In this document: positions 26,363 to 34,792 of the stretch, in pieces
Layout: every line of letters starts with the position of its first letter
Numbering within the stretch: the first letter of the stretch is position 1
Source of the DNA: Flavobacteriaceae bacterium
GTDB taxonomy: Bacteria; Bacteroidota; Bacteroidia; Flavobacteriales; Flavobacteriaceae
NCBI GenBank assembly: GCA_029249225.1
Contig: JAQWHT010000131.1
Span: 1-46,494 of the forward strand
Length of the DNA: 46,494 nucleotides
Direction: 5' to 3'
Notes under the pieces: model-generated
What the model saw: the letters and a program-made list of their open reading frames with translations, nothing else
What the model was told of the DNA's origin: nothing
Database searches by the model: none
Program-made: the position numbers and the translations under genes

Positions 26363-27572
26363 TTCTCTGAAAATCGGTCTGGGTTTAATTCAAAAACATC
26401 TCTAAGCAAATGTACTGTTTGATCTGCTTTGTGAGGATTCGATCTGAGGTAGGCAGCAACTTGACCCATGATTTTCTGTGCCATAAATTCGGTGTCTGCT
26501 TCAGGAATGAGTTCCGAGCTTATAGGAGAGGTTTTGATTTTTTCTCTAAAAGCTTTTAGTGTTGGAATGTATTTTCTGTGAGTCAACCATTCGATATACT
26601 CAAGTTTTACAGAGGCAAGAATCTGTTCAGCTTGGGGGATGAATTTTTTTCTTCTTTCAAAAGTAGCATCTGTTATTTGCGAAAGTTCATCCAAATGAAT
26701 CACTTGCGTATTCGGTCTATCATTCAATTCAGGATCAACATTTCTTGGGAGCGAAAGATCTAAAATAAGAAGTGGCTTTTTGTTGTAAATCAAGTCTGAA
26801 GTAACAGTCGGTTTTTGAGAACTCGTAGCGACGATAAGAACATCACTATCTCTTATGGAAGCGGTTAATGCTCCAAAAGGTTTTACTTGAACTGGAAATT
26901 TACCAGCAATTTTTTCTGCCTTTTCTTGTGTTCTATTAATCAGAACAATGTGGTCATTCTGACTGTGTTTGACTAAATTTTCACAGGTGTTGGCACCAAT
27001 TTTTCCTGTCCCAAAAAGGAGAATATTTTTTTGTGCAATATCTGGCACATTCTTCAAAATGTACTGGACGGATGCGAAAGCAACTGACGTTGCTCCGCTT
27101 GAAATTTGTGTTTCAGTTTTGATCCTTTTACTTGCTTGTATGACCGAATTTGTAAGGCGCTCCAAATTCCCTTGCGCTAATCCCATTTTCTTAGAGCGAT
27201 AAAAACTTTGTTTGATTTGGCCAATTATTTCAAAATCTCCCAATATTTGGCTCTCAAGGCCTGTTCCTACACGAAAAACATGATTGATCCCAATCTCACT
27301 TTCTAAGGAGTAACCAATTTGATTAAATTCTTTTTGGGTTCCCTGAGAATGTGTACAGAGTAAATCCACTAAAATTGAATCAGCAGTACTCCAAGCGTAA
27401 ATTTCTGTCCGGTTACAGGTGTTTATGATAAGTAAATCTTTGATTCCTTTTTCTTTGGCTTCTAGAAAAAGAGCATGGAGTTGAGAGTCACCTAAACTAA
27501 ATGTCCTCTAAGGTCTATTGAGGCAGTTTTATGACTCACACCAACTACATAAAATTTCTTGTTTTCGGTCAA
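26359..27572 (-). CDS. hemA: Glutamyl-tRNA reductase, apparently split by a one-base deletion
   Basis: This enzyme reduces glutamyl-tRNA to glutamate-1-semialdehyde, the first step of C5 heme synthesis. From 27507 down to 26359 one frame is open and encodes residues ~24 to the end, with the catalytic Cys in IINTCNRTEIYA, NADPH-binding LLFGTGKIGANTCENL and the C-terminal dimerisation helix. The N-terminus (MTENKKFYVVGVSHKTASIDLRG) is upstream in another frame from a TTG at 27572 and ends at a TAG at 27492-27494. Adding one T to the CATTTAG run (27497-27503) joins both into a normal ~404-residue protein. A 336-residue frame starting at 27369 would lack the catalytic Cys and is not the true gene. 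Either a sequencing error or a real mutation; the other heme genes are intact. Confidence 0.85.
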
Positions 27573-27595
27573 AAGGACAAGTTTAAATTCTTGCA

Positions 27596-27603
27596 CAAAA
27601 ATA
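27596..27603 (-). promoter_or_regulatory. -7 box TATTTTTG for the hemA operon
   Basis: On the minus strand TATTTTTG matches TAnnTTTG exactly. It lies about 23 bases upstream of the TTG (27572) that best fits the HemA N-terminus, leaving a leader of roughly 15-20 bases. An alternative GTG overlaps the box itself and is unlikely to be the start. The -33 region falls inside the inverted repeat at 27610-27652. Confidence 0.5.
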
Positions 27604-27609
27604 AATGAG

Positions 27610-27652
27610 ACTGATCTTAAAAAGTAACGCTATAAAGTTTTTAAGTATCAGT
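27610..27652. promoter_or_regulatory. Long inverted repeat between hemA and the AraC-type regulator
   Basis: ACTGATCTTAAAAA (27610-27623) is repeated inverted as TTTTTAAG-T-ATCAGT (27638-27652), with one extra T in the right arm and a 14-base centre. It gives 14 paired positions. It lies immediately upstream of the hemA -7 box, over the -33 region, in the 150-180 bp shared by hemA and the divergent regulator gene. The place suggests an operator or a transcript hairpin; the binding protein is not known. Confidence 0.5.
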
Positions 27653-27754
27653 TAAGGTTTTTTTGTCAAGAATTATTTAAACTCTTTGAAAAGGCTTATT
27701 TTTATGAAAAAAATAAAAGAAAGATAGTTTAAAGTTAAACAAAATACTAGTTTC

Positions 27755-28642
27755 ATGGAAGAGAAAAATAACGAAAAAAGTTCATTTCATACTACTCGTG
27801 TTGACTCAGGGTGTCATGTGTTAAGAGCAAAAAACGATGCTGATCACTCACAAAATTTTTCGCATAGAGTCGCACAAAATGTTCTACAATTCCATTTTTG
27901 TTTAAAGGGGCAAATGAATTTTAAGTATAATGACGGTAATTATACTTTCCCTTTAAACGAGGATCATTCTATGTTGTTATATAATCCAGCGAAGGAACTT
28001 CCCATAGAGGTGGAATTGAGTCCAAATACTTGGTTAATTAGTGTCCTTATCTCGATTACCAAATTTCATGCATTATTTTCGTCAGATGCGGATCATATTC
28101 CTTTTCTTAGTGTTGAGAATAGTGCAAAAAAATATTACGACAATCAGGCCTTTTCCTCTTCCATAGCAGTTGTATTAAGTCAAATTCTTCAATCAAAAAT
28201 TCACGACAGTATTAAGGCACTTTATATCAAGGGAAAGGTATATGAACTGTTGAGTTTATATTTTAACAAAAACGAAGATCCCTCTATTGAACAATGTCCT
28301 TTTTTGGTAGATGAAGAAAATGTAAGGAAAATAAGGCAAGCGAAAGAAATCATTTTGGAACGAATGACAAACCCACCTTCCCTCGAAAATCTTGCAGTTG
28401 AGATTGGATTGTCATTAAAAAAACTAAAAGAAGGATTTAAGGAACTTTATGGAGATACCGTTTATGCGTATTTGTTAGATCATAAAATGGAAGAAGCGTG
28501 CAGGATGTTGAATACGCAAAAATATAATGTCAATGAAGTTGGCTTATTACTTGGTTACAGTACAGCAAGTCATTTTATTGCTGCATTTAAAAAGAAATAT
28601 GGAACGACTCCCAAGAAATATTTAGGTTCAGTATCTTCGTAA
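27755..28642 (+). CDS. AraC family transcriptional regulator, PchR-like
   Basis: A 295-residue regulator. The C-terminal ~100 residues hold the two helix-turn-helix units of the AraC family: PSLENLAVEIGLSLKKLKEGFKELYG, and YNVNEVGLLLGYSTASHFIAAFKKKYGTTPKKY. The N-terminal ~190 residues (LQFHFCLKGQMNFKYNDG..., then KALYIKGKVYELLSLYF) resemble the effector domain of PchR, the iron/siderophore-responsive regulator. It sits between the divergent hemA operon and hemH, which follows after 11 bases. This suggests that it controls the heme genes in response to iron, a siderophore or heme. That is inference from context. Confidence 0.87.
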   Translation: MEEKNNEKSSFHTTRVDSGCHVLRAKNDADHSQNFSHRVAQNVLQFHFCLKGQMNFKYNDGNYTFPLNEDHSMLLYNPAKELPIEVELSPNTWLISVLISITKFHALFSSDADHIPFLSVENSAKKYYDNQAFSSSIAVVLSQILQSKIHDSIKALYIKGKVYELLSLYFNKNEDPSIEQCPFLVDEENVRKIRQAKEIILERMTNPPSLENLAVEIGLSLKKLKEGFKELYGDTVYAYLLDHKMEEACRMLNTQKYNVNEVGLLLGYSTASHFIAAFKKKYGTTPKKYLGSVSS

Positions 28643-28653
28643 AAAAATTGTCA

Positions 28654-29685
28654 ATGAAAGGTGTGCTTCTAGTCAATCTGGGCTCCCCAGATAGTACTGA
28701 AACTAAAGATGTAAGATCGTATTTAGGTGAATTTTTAATGGATGGAAGAGTGATCGACTTACCCAAGTGGTTTCGCACTTTTTTAGTTAAAGGGATTATC
28801 TTGAATACAAGACCAAAGAAATCTGCTAAAGCTTATAGAAAAATCTGGTGGAAAGAGGGTTCTCCCTTAATTGTTCTTTCGGAGCGACTTCAGGAGAAGA
28901 TCCAAAAAAAAGTGTCTATTCCTGTAGCACTTGCCATGAGGTACGGGAATCCTTCGATTCATTTTGGGCTTGATCAATTAGCAAAGCTTGGAGTATCAGA
29001 GGTGCTTATAGTTCCTTTGTACCCGCAATATGCGATGGCTACAACTGAAACAATTTTGATATTAGCTGAGCAAATTCGCGCAAAGTATTTTCCCGAAATG
29101 GAATTTACTTCTTTACCTCCTTTTTACAATCATCCAGATTATGTAAGAGTTTTAGGAAATTCAATTCAAGAATCCCTTGAAGGTAAAGACTGGGAGCATC
29201 TTTTATTTTCCTACCATGGAGTACCAAACCGACATATCAGAAAATCTGATATAACAAAATCGCATTGTAAAATGGATGGAAAATGCTGCTTTGAAGATTC
29301 TCCTGCTCATACCTATTGTTATCGACATCAGTGCGAAAAAACAACACAAAATGTAGCAGAATATTTGGAGTTGAAAGAAGGCACTTATTCTACTAGCTTT
29401 CAGTCTCGTGTATCCATTTTAGGCTCTTGGTTAAAGCCTTACACAGATAAAACAGTTGAAGCTTTTGCAAAAAACGGAACTAAAGAATTGGCAATAGCTA
29501 CACCTGCATTTGTTTCAGATTGTTTAGAAACTCTTGAAGAGATAGGAATGGAAGCAGCTGAAGACTTTGAAGATAATGGAGGCAAAGAATTACACGTAAT
29601 TCCTTGCATCAACGACCGAGATGATTGGGTTAATGTGATGAGTAGATGGATTGACGAATGGGCAGTTAAAAAAGCTAATGAATGA
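28654..29685 (+). CDS. hemH: Ferrochelatase (protoporphyrin/coproporphyrin type)
   Basis: A 343-residue enzyme that inserts Fe2+ into the porphyrin ring as the last step of heme synthesis. MKGVLLVNLGSPDS is the canonical start, so I choose the ATG at 28654 over a TTG two codons earlier. The catalytic His lies in FSYHGVPNRH and the conserved Glu in DCLETLEEI. A Cys-rich segment (CKMDGKCC, then CYRHQC) sits between them, as in several bacterial ferrochelatases where related cysteines bind a [2Fe-2S] cluster. Whether this one does is not shown. It follows the AraC gene closely and its stop overlaps the MATE gene by 4 bases. Confidence 0.96.
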   Translation: MKGVLLVNLGSPDSTETKDVRSYLGEFLMDGRVIDLPKWFRTFLVKGIILNTRPKKSAKAYRKIWWKEGSPLIVLSERLQEKIQKKVSIPVALAMRYGNPSIHFGLDQLAKLGVSEVLIVPLYPQYAMATTETILILAEQIRAKYFPEMEFTSLPPFYNHPDYVRVLGNSIQESLEGKDWEHLLFSYHGVPNRHIRKSDITKSHCKMDGKCCFEDSPAHTYCYRHQCEKTTQNVAEYLELKEGTYSTSFQSRVSILGSWLKPYTDKTVEAFAKNGTKELAIATPAFVSDCLETLEEIGMEAAEDFEDNGGKELHVIPCINDRDDWVNVMSRWIDEWAVKKANE

Positions 29686-31025
29686 GCTTTAAATCTACCG
29701 AGGCTTTAGGAAGCCAGCCTATTTCAAAATTACTAATCCAACAAGCAGTCCCAGCATCAATAGGGATTTTAGTGATGTCGCTTAATATCCTTATCGATAC
29801 AATTTTTGTTGGCCAATGGATAGGTTCCAACGCGATAGCAGCGATCAATGTAGTACTGCCTGTTTCTTTTTTTATTGCCGCATTGGGAATGTCAATAGGA
29901 GTTGGAGGAGCTTCAATTATTTCAAGAGCCTTAGGTGAAGGGTTGTATTCTAGAGCTGAACACACGTTTGCCAATCAGATTACTTTAACATTCCTTTTGA
30001 CCGTTTTTGTTGTTTTATTTGGTTTACTTTTTGTCAACCAAATTATTCCAATTTTTGGAGGAAAAGGAAGCTTATTTTCTTTGGCAAAGACCTATTATGT
30101 GATTGTCATGTATGGTGTTCCTGTGTTGGCTTTTTGCATGATGTCTAATAATACTATCCGTGCTGAGGGGAAACCGAAAAATGCCATGTATGCAATGTTA
30201 TTGCCCTCGGTTTCTAATTTACTTTTAGATTACATCTTTATCCGTGTTTTTGATTGGGGTATGATGGGTGCAGCCTGGGCTACCACACTTTCGTATGGGG
30301 TTTGTGCCAGCTATATCATTTATTTTTTTCTTTCAGGAAAATCTATACTACGTCCCAAATGGGAGGCGTTTATTTTAGATTCTAAGTTGGTAAAAGAAAT
30401 TGCATCTCTTGGCTCAGTAACGCTAGTTCGGCAGGCTATGGTTAGTATTACTGTTCTTTTGGTGAATAATATACTCTTTTCCTTTGGGGGGGAGTCTACT
30501 ATTGCAGTTTATGCCATTATCAGCCGAATGTTAATGTTTGCAACTTTTCCCATTTTTGGCATCACCCAAGGGTTTCTGCCCATTGCGGGGTATAATTATG
30601 GAGCAAAAAACTGGAAGCGAGTACGAAAAGTCATCAATATTTCTATAACATATGCTAGCGGATTAGCAACTTTTGTATTGTTATTTATTTTATTTTTCGC
30701 AGATCAAATACCAATATTATTTTCTAAGGATGTAGCAGTCAATACTCAAACTCCAGCTGCTTTAAAGTATGTATTTGCAGCTCTACCTGTGGTTGGAATC
30801 CAATTGATAGGTGCCGCTTATTTTCAGGCCATAGGGAAAGCCTTACCTGCCCTTTTGTTAACTCTAAGTAGACAAGGGTTAATTTTTATTCCCTTGTTGT
30901 TCCTTTTTTCAAATTATTATGGAGTTAATGGAGTATGGTTAGCATTTCCCGTTGCAGACATTATATCAACGGTTGTAACTGCTTATTTTCTGAACCGAGA
31001 AGTTCGAAAAGAACTCTTTGATTAA
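29682..31025 (+). CDS. MATE family efflux transporter
   Basis: A 447-residue membrane protein with 12 hydrophobic segments in two similar halves, as in the MATE branch of the MOP superfamily. Such proteins export cationic drugs or metabolites by Na+ or H+ antiport. The first half begins QPISKLLIQQAVPASIGILVMSLNILIDTIFVGQWIGSNAIAAIN and the second has QAMVSITVLLVNNILFSFGG. Its ATG overlaps the hemH stop by 4 bases (ATGA), so it is translationally coupled to ferrochelatase. A role in exporting a tetrapyrrole or related compound is possible but unsupported. Confidence 0.9.
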   Translation: MSFKSTEALGSQPISKLLIQQAVPASIGILVMSLNILIDTIFVGQWIGSNAIAAINVVLPVSFFIAALGMSIGVGGASIISRALGEGLYSRAEHTFANQITLTFLLTVFVVLFGLLFVNQIIPIFGGKGSLFSLAKTYYVIVMYGVPVLAFCMMSNNTIRAEGKPKNAMYAMLLPSVSNLLLDYIFIRVFDWGMMGAAWATTLSYGVCASYIIYFFLSGKSILRPKWEAFILDSKLVKEIASLGSVTLVRQAMVSITVLLVNNILFSFGGESTIAVYAIISRMLMFATFPIFGITQGFLPIAGYNYGAKNWKRVRKVINISITYASGLATFVLLFILFFADQIPILFSKDVAVNTQTPAALKYVFAALPVVGIQLIGAAYFQAIGKALPALLLTLSRQGLIFIPLLFLFSNYYGVNGVWLAFPVADIISTVVTAYFLNREVRKELFD

Positions 31026-31107
31026 GAGTATTCCACTACCCTAACTTGTGATAGAAATTAATAGGAATTTATTTCATACTTTTAATTAAAAACAAAAAAC
31101 AATTTAT

Positions 31108-34100
31108 ATGATACTAAACAGATTTCACCTTCCCAAATTGTTCTTTTCTTTACTACTTTTAATCTTTGTGATCCAACCCTCAGTTGGTCAGCGTAAAAAA
31201 AGAAATCTTAAAGAGAAAACACTAATCTATCCAGAACAAGCTTATGCGCCCATAGAATACAGGTCAATTGGTCCACATAGGGGTGGTCGATCAGCAGCGG
31301 TAACAGGTGTCCCAGGCAAGCCCGATTTGTTTTATTTTGGAGGAACTGGGGGAGGAGTTTGGAAAACCGAGGACGGGGGACAAACTTATGAGAATATATC
31401 TGACGGATATTTCGGCGGAAGTATTGGTTCGGTTTCAGTATCAAAAAGTGATCCCAATGTGATTTATGTTGGGGGTGGAGAAGTTACTTTGAGAGGAAAC
31501 GTTTCTTCGGGTTATGGTTTATGGAAATCTGTAGATGCAGGGAAAACATGGACATTTTCAGGTTTGCCAAAGTCTAGACATATTCCTCGAATTATAATTC
31601 ATCCAGATAATCCTGACGTGGTATATGCAGCCGTTCTAGGCAATATTTATAAGCCGACATCAGACCGTGGAGTTTATAAAAGTACCAATGGTGGAAAAAG
31701 TTGGGAAAAAGTATTGTTTTCTAATGCTGACTCGGGTGCAGTAGAATTGGTTATGGATCCAACAAATCCAAGAATTTTATACGCATCAACTTGGAGAGTC
31801 AATAGAACTCCATATAGTTTAAACAGTGGTGGAGAAGGTTCAGCCCTTTGGAAAAGTACTGATGAAGGGCAAAACTGGGAAGAAGTAAGTTTAAATGATG
31901 GTTTTGCACCGGGAATTTTGGGTATCATCGGAGTTACAGTATCTCCTGTAAACCCACAGAAAGTTTGGGCTATTGTTGAAAACAAAGAAAAAGGAGGAGT
32001 TTATCATTCGCAAGATGGAGGAGCTTCATGGAAACATATTAATGACAGTAGAGCATTGAGACAGCGTGCATGGTATTATTCAAAAATATATGCTGATACA
32101 CAAGATGAAGATATCGTCTACGTGATGAATGTATCTTACCACAAGTCAAAAGACGGAGGTAAAACTTTTAAAAGCAACAATGCTCCTCATGGTGATCATC
32201 ATGATTTATGGATAGCTCCAGAGGATAATCAGCGAATGATCATTGGAGATGATGGTGGAGCACAAGTATCCTACAATGGTGGTGAAACTTGGAGTACTTA
32301 CCACAATCAGCCCACAGCACAGTATTATAGAGTAACGACAGACAATTCTTTTCCTTACAGGATTTATGTAGCCCAGCAAGATAATTCTACCCAAAGAGTG
32401 CGTCATCGTTCTAGTGGTAGAGGAATTTCAGAATCAGATTGGGAATCTACTGCTGGAGGAGAATCTGCTCATATCGCTGTTGATCCATTAAATAACGATA
32501 TCGTATATGGAGGTAGTTACGGTGGATTTTTAACCCGAGTCAATCATAAAGCAAATACAGTTCGTGGAATAAATGTTTGGCCTGATAATCCTATGGGATA
32601 CGGTGCAGAAGGAATGAAATATCGTTTTCAGTGGAATTTCCCTATTCATTTTAGTAAGCATAACCCTAAAAGATTATATACCTTTTCCAATCACGTACAT
32701 GTGTCTGAAGATGAAGGTCAAAGCTGGGAAATAATTAGTCCTGACCTTACTCGAAATGACCCAGAAAAACTAAAATCTTCTGGTGGACCAATTACTCAAG
32801 ACAACACAGGTGTAGAATATTATTGTACCATTTTTGCAGCAAATGAATCTTCTTTACAGGAAGGACTAATATGGGTAGGAAGTGATGATGGGTTGATTCA
32901 CCTAACGCGTGATGGAGGAGCTAACTGGGAAAACATTACTCCACCTGAAATGCCGAAATGGCTTATGATTAATAGCATTGAGCCTTCTCCTTTTGATCCT
33001 GCTGTGTGTTATGTTGCCGGGACTTTATATAAAACAGGTGATTTTGAGCCTTACCTTTATAAAACATCTGACTACGGAAAAACTTGGAAGAAGATAACCA
33101 ACGGGATCAATAAAGAACACTTTACTAGGGTGCTTAGAGCAGACCCAGCGAGAGAAGGATTGCTTTACGCAGGGACTGAGACAGGAATGTATATTTCTTT
33201 TGATGATGGGGCAAGCTGGAACCCTTTCCAGCTGAACTTACCTATAGTACCTGTGACTGATTTGACAATTAAAGAAAATAGCTTAATCGTTGCCACTCAG
33301 GGTCGTAGTATATGGATGTTGGATGATTTAACCGTTTTACACCAGTTAAATTCTGAAACTTCGAATGCACCGATGACATTGTTTAAGCCTAAGGCGAGTT
33401 ATCGTACCCAGGGGAGATCAGGAAAACCCTCTTTGACACAAGGAACAAATTTAGCTAATGGAGTGATTGTTTATTTTAATCTAAAAAATTACAATATAGA
33501 AGAAGATAGTCTGATGTTGCATTTTAAGGAAAAAGACGGAACGTTAATTAAGACCTTTAGCACTACTTCTAAAGAAAATAAATTAGAAGTAAAGCAGGGT
33601 GGGAATCATTTTGTTTGGAACTCCCGTTATGAAGGAGCAGAAACTCTTGATGGAATGATTTTTTGGTCAGCATCTTTTTCTGGAGCAAAAGCAGTACCAG
33701 GGGAGTATAGCGTTGAATTAGTGTTAAACGGAGAAGTTCAAACCCAGGACTTTACTATTTTAAAGGATCCAAGAGCTGAGGCCAGTGTGGCACAAATGAA
33801 ACAACAATTTGATTTTGTAAATGCTGTAAATAAGACCGTAGATGAAGCGCATAAAGCCATCAAAAATATCAGGGAGATAAATAAAAAACTCTCTGATTTT
33901 GAAAATAATTATGGAGAATTAAACGAAACTAAAGACCTTCTTGTGGAGGTTAAATCACTCAAGGATGAGTTTTCAGAAATTGAAAAAGCGTTGTATCAAA
34001 CTCAAAATAAGAGTAACCAAGATCCGCTAAATTTCCCTATCCGATTAACTAATAAACTGGGCCATTTGAATAGGTTAGTCACCATAAATGATTTTCCTCC

Positions 34101-34248
34101 AACAGCTCAAGATGAGGCGGTAAGGACTGAACTTACAGAGAAAGTGGAGATGCATGTAAAACACTATAACAAACTTATCTCTGATGATCTTGAGGCTTTT
34201 AATTCAGCTTTTGCAAAATTAAATTTGGATTATTTAACATTAAAATAA
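31108..34248 (+). CDS. Secreted sortilin/VPS10-like beta-propeller protein (BNR/Asp-box repeats)
   Basis: A 1046-residue exported protein. A signal peptide covers residues ~1-28 (LFFSLLLLIFVIQPSVGQ). Residues ~50-740 carry at least ten Asp-box-like repeats of the S.DGG.TW type (GVWKTEDGGQTYENIS, WKSVDAGKTW, YKSTNGGKSWEKV, HLTRDGGANWENI, YKTSDYGKTWKKI), making one or two propellers like sortilin's N-terminal domain. The remaining ~300 residues contain an Ig-like stretch and a helical, probably coiled-coil tail (MKQQFDFVNAVNKTVDEAHKAIKNI). No peptidase or glycosidase catalytic residues are visible. Such proteins are common in Bacteroidota and mostly uncharacterised. Seven bases separate it from hemJ. 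Confidence 0.85.
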   Translation: MILNRFHLPKLFFSLLLLIFVIQPSVGQRKKRNLKEKTLIYPEQAYAPIEYRSIGPHRGGRSAAVTGVPGKPDLFYFGGTGGGVWKTEDGGQTYENISDGYFGGSIGSVSVSKSDPNVIYVGGGEVTLRGNVSSGYGLWKSVDAGKTWTFSGLPKSRHIPRIIIHPDNPDVVYAAVLGNIYKPTSDRGVYKSTNGGKSWEKVLFSNADSGAVELVMDPTNPRILYASTWRVNRTPYSLNSGGEGSALWKSTDEGQNWEEVSLNDGFAPGILGIIGVTVSPVNPQKVWAIVENKEKGGVYHSQDGGASWKHINDSRALRQRAWYYSKIYADTQDEDIVYVMNVSYHKSKDGGKTFKSNNAPHGDHHDLWIAPEDNQRMIIGDDGGAQVSYNGGETWSTYHNQPTAQYYRVTTDNSFPYRIYVAQQDNSTQRVRHRSSGRGISESDWESTAGGESAHIAVDPLNNDIVYGGSYGGFLTRVNHKANTVRGINVWPDNPMGYGAEGMKYRFQWNFPIHFSKHNPKRLYTFSNHVHVSEDEGQSWEIISPDLTRNDPEKLKSSGGPITQDNTGVEYYCTIFAANESSLQEGLIWVGSDDGLIHLTRDGGANWENITPPEMPKWLMINSIEPSPFDPAVCYVAGTLYKTGDFEPYLYKTSDYGKTWKKITNGINKEHFTRVLRADPAREGLLYAGTETGMYISFDDGASWNPFQLNLPIVPVTDLTIKENSLIVATQGRSIWMLDDLTVLHQLNSETSNAPMTLFKPKASYRTQGRSGKPSLTQGTNLANGVIVYFNLKNYNIEEDSLMLHFKEKDGTLIKTFSTTSKENKLEVKQGGNHFVWNSRYEGAETLDGMIFWSASFSGAKAVPGEYSVELVLNGEVQTQDFTILKDPRAEASVAQMKQQFDFVNAVNKTVDEAHKAIKNIREINKKLSDFENNYGELNETKDLLVEVKSLKDEFSEIEKALYQTQNKSNQDPLNFPIRLTNKLGHLNRLVTINDFPPTAQDEAVRTELTEKVEMHVKHYNKLISDDLEAFNSAFAKLNLDYLTLK

Positions 34249-34255
34249 TAGAGAA

Positions 34256-34792
34256 TTGTATTACAACTATATAAAAGCATTTCATCTAATTTTCGTAATT
34301 ACATGGTTTGTCGGATTATTTTACATACCGAGACTTTTTATCAATCATGTTGAAGCTTTAAAAAAACCAAAAATTGAAGCTGATATTTTGACCGCTCAAT
34401 TTAAGATTATGGAGAAGCGATTATGGTACATTATTACCTGGCCCTCGGCAATTTTGTCCATTTTATTTGCAGGGTGGTTGTTGATACTCATGCCTGAATG
34501 GTTAGTGCAGCCATGGATGCATTTAAAACTGTTTTTCGTTGCTCTGCTCGTTTTTTATCATTTTAATACGCACAAGATGTTTTTAAAATTCCAACGTGAG
34601 AATATAAAGTACAGCAGTATGTATCTTAGGTTTTGGAATGAGGGTGCTACCCTGCTTTTATTTGCAATAGTATTTTTAGTTATTCTAAAAGACAGTTTGC
34701 ATTGGATTTCTGGAATGCTTGGGTTTGTAGGCTTGGGTGTAGTTTTGTTTTTGGGTATTATGTTGTATAAGAAGACTCGAAAAAACGAATGA
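34256..34792 (+). CDS. hemJ: Protoporphyrinogen oxidase HemJ (UPF0093/CopD-like)
   Basis: A 178-residue integral membrane protein with four to five transmembrane helices. Its N-terminus YYNYIKAFHLIFVITWFVGLFYIPRLF and the RLWYIITWPSAI segment match HemJ, which oxidises protoporphyrinogen IX to protoporphyrin IX in organisms without HemG or HemY. The conserved His (KAFHLIF) is residue 10. A TTG start at 34256 gives this N-terminus; no ATG fits. It fills the one oxidase step missing from the hem operon. It overlaps the kinase gene by 4 bases. Confidence 0.9.
   Translation: MYYNYIKAFHLIFVITWFVGLFYIPRLFINHVEALKKPKIEADILTAQFKIMEKRLWYIITWPSAILSILFAGWLLILMPEWLVQPWMHLKLFFVALLVFYHFNTHKMFLKFQRENIKYSSMYLRFWNEGATLLLFAIVFLVILKDSLHWISGMLGFVGLGVVLFLGIMLYKKTRKNE

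Noticed and set aside
26359-27369. hemA as a complete 336-residue gene starting with GTG at 27369
   Set aside because: It lacks the N-terminal domain and the catalytic Cys, both of which are encoded just upstream; the true gene starts near 27572 with a frame interruption.
27492-27510. Programmed -1 frameshifting in hemA
   Set aside because: The sequence A CAT TTA does not form a slippery heptamer and I saw no obvious pseudoknot; a one-base deletion is simpler.
27594-27596. GTG at 27596 as the start of hemA
   Set aside because: It overlaps the last base of the -7 box; the downstream TTG at 27572 gives a better N-terminus.
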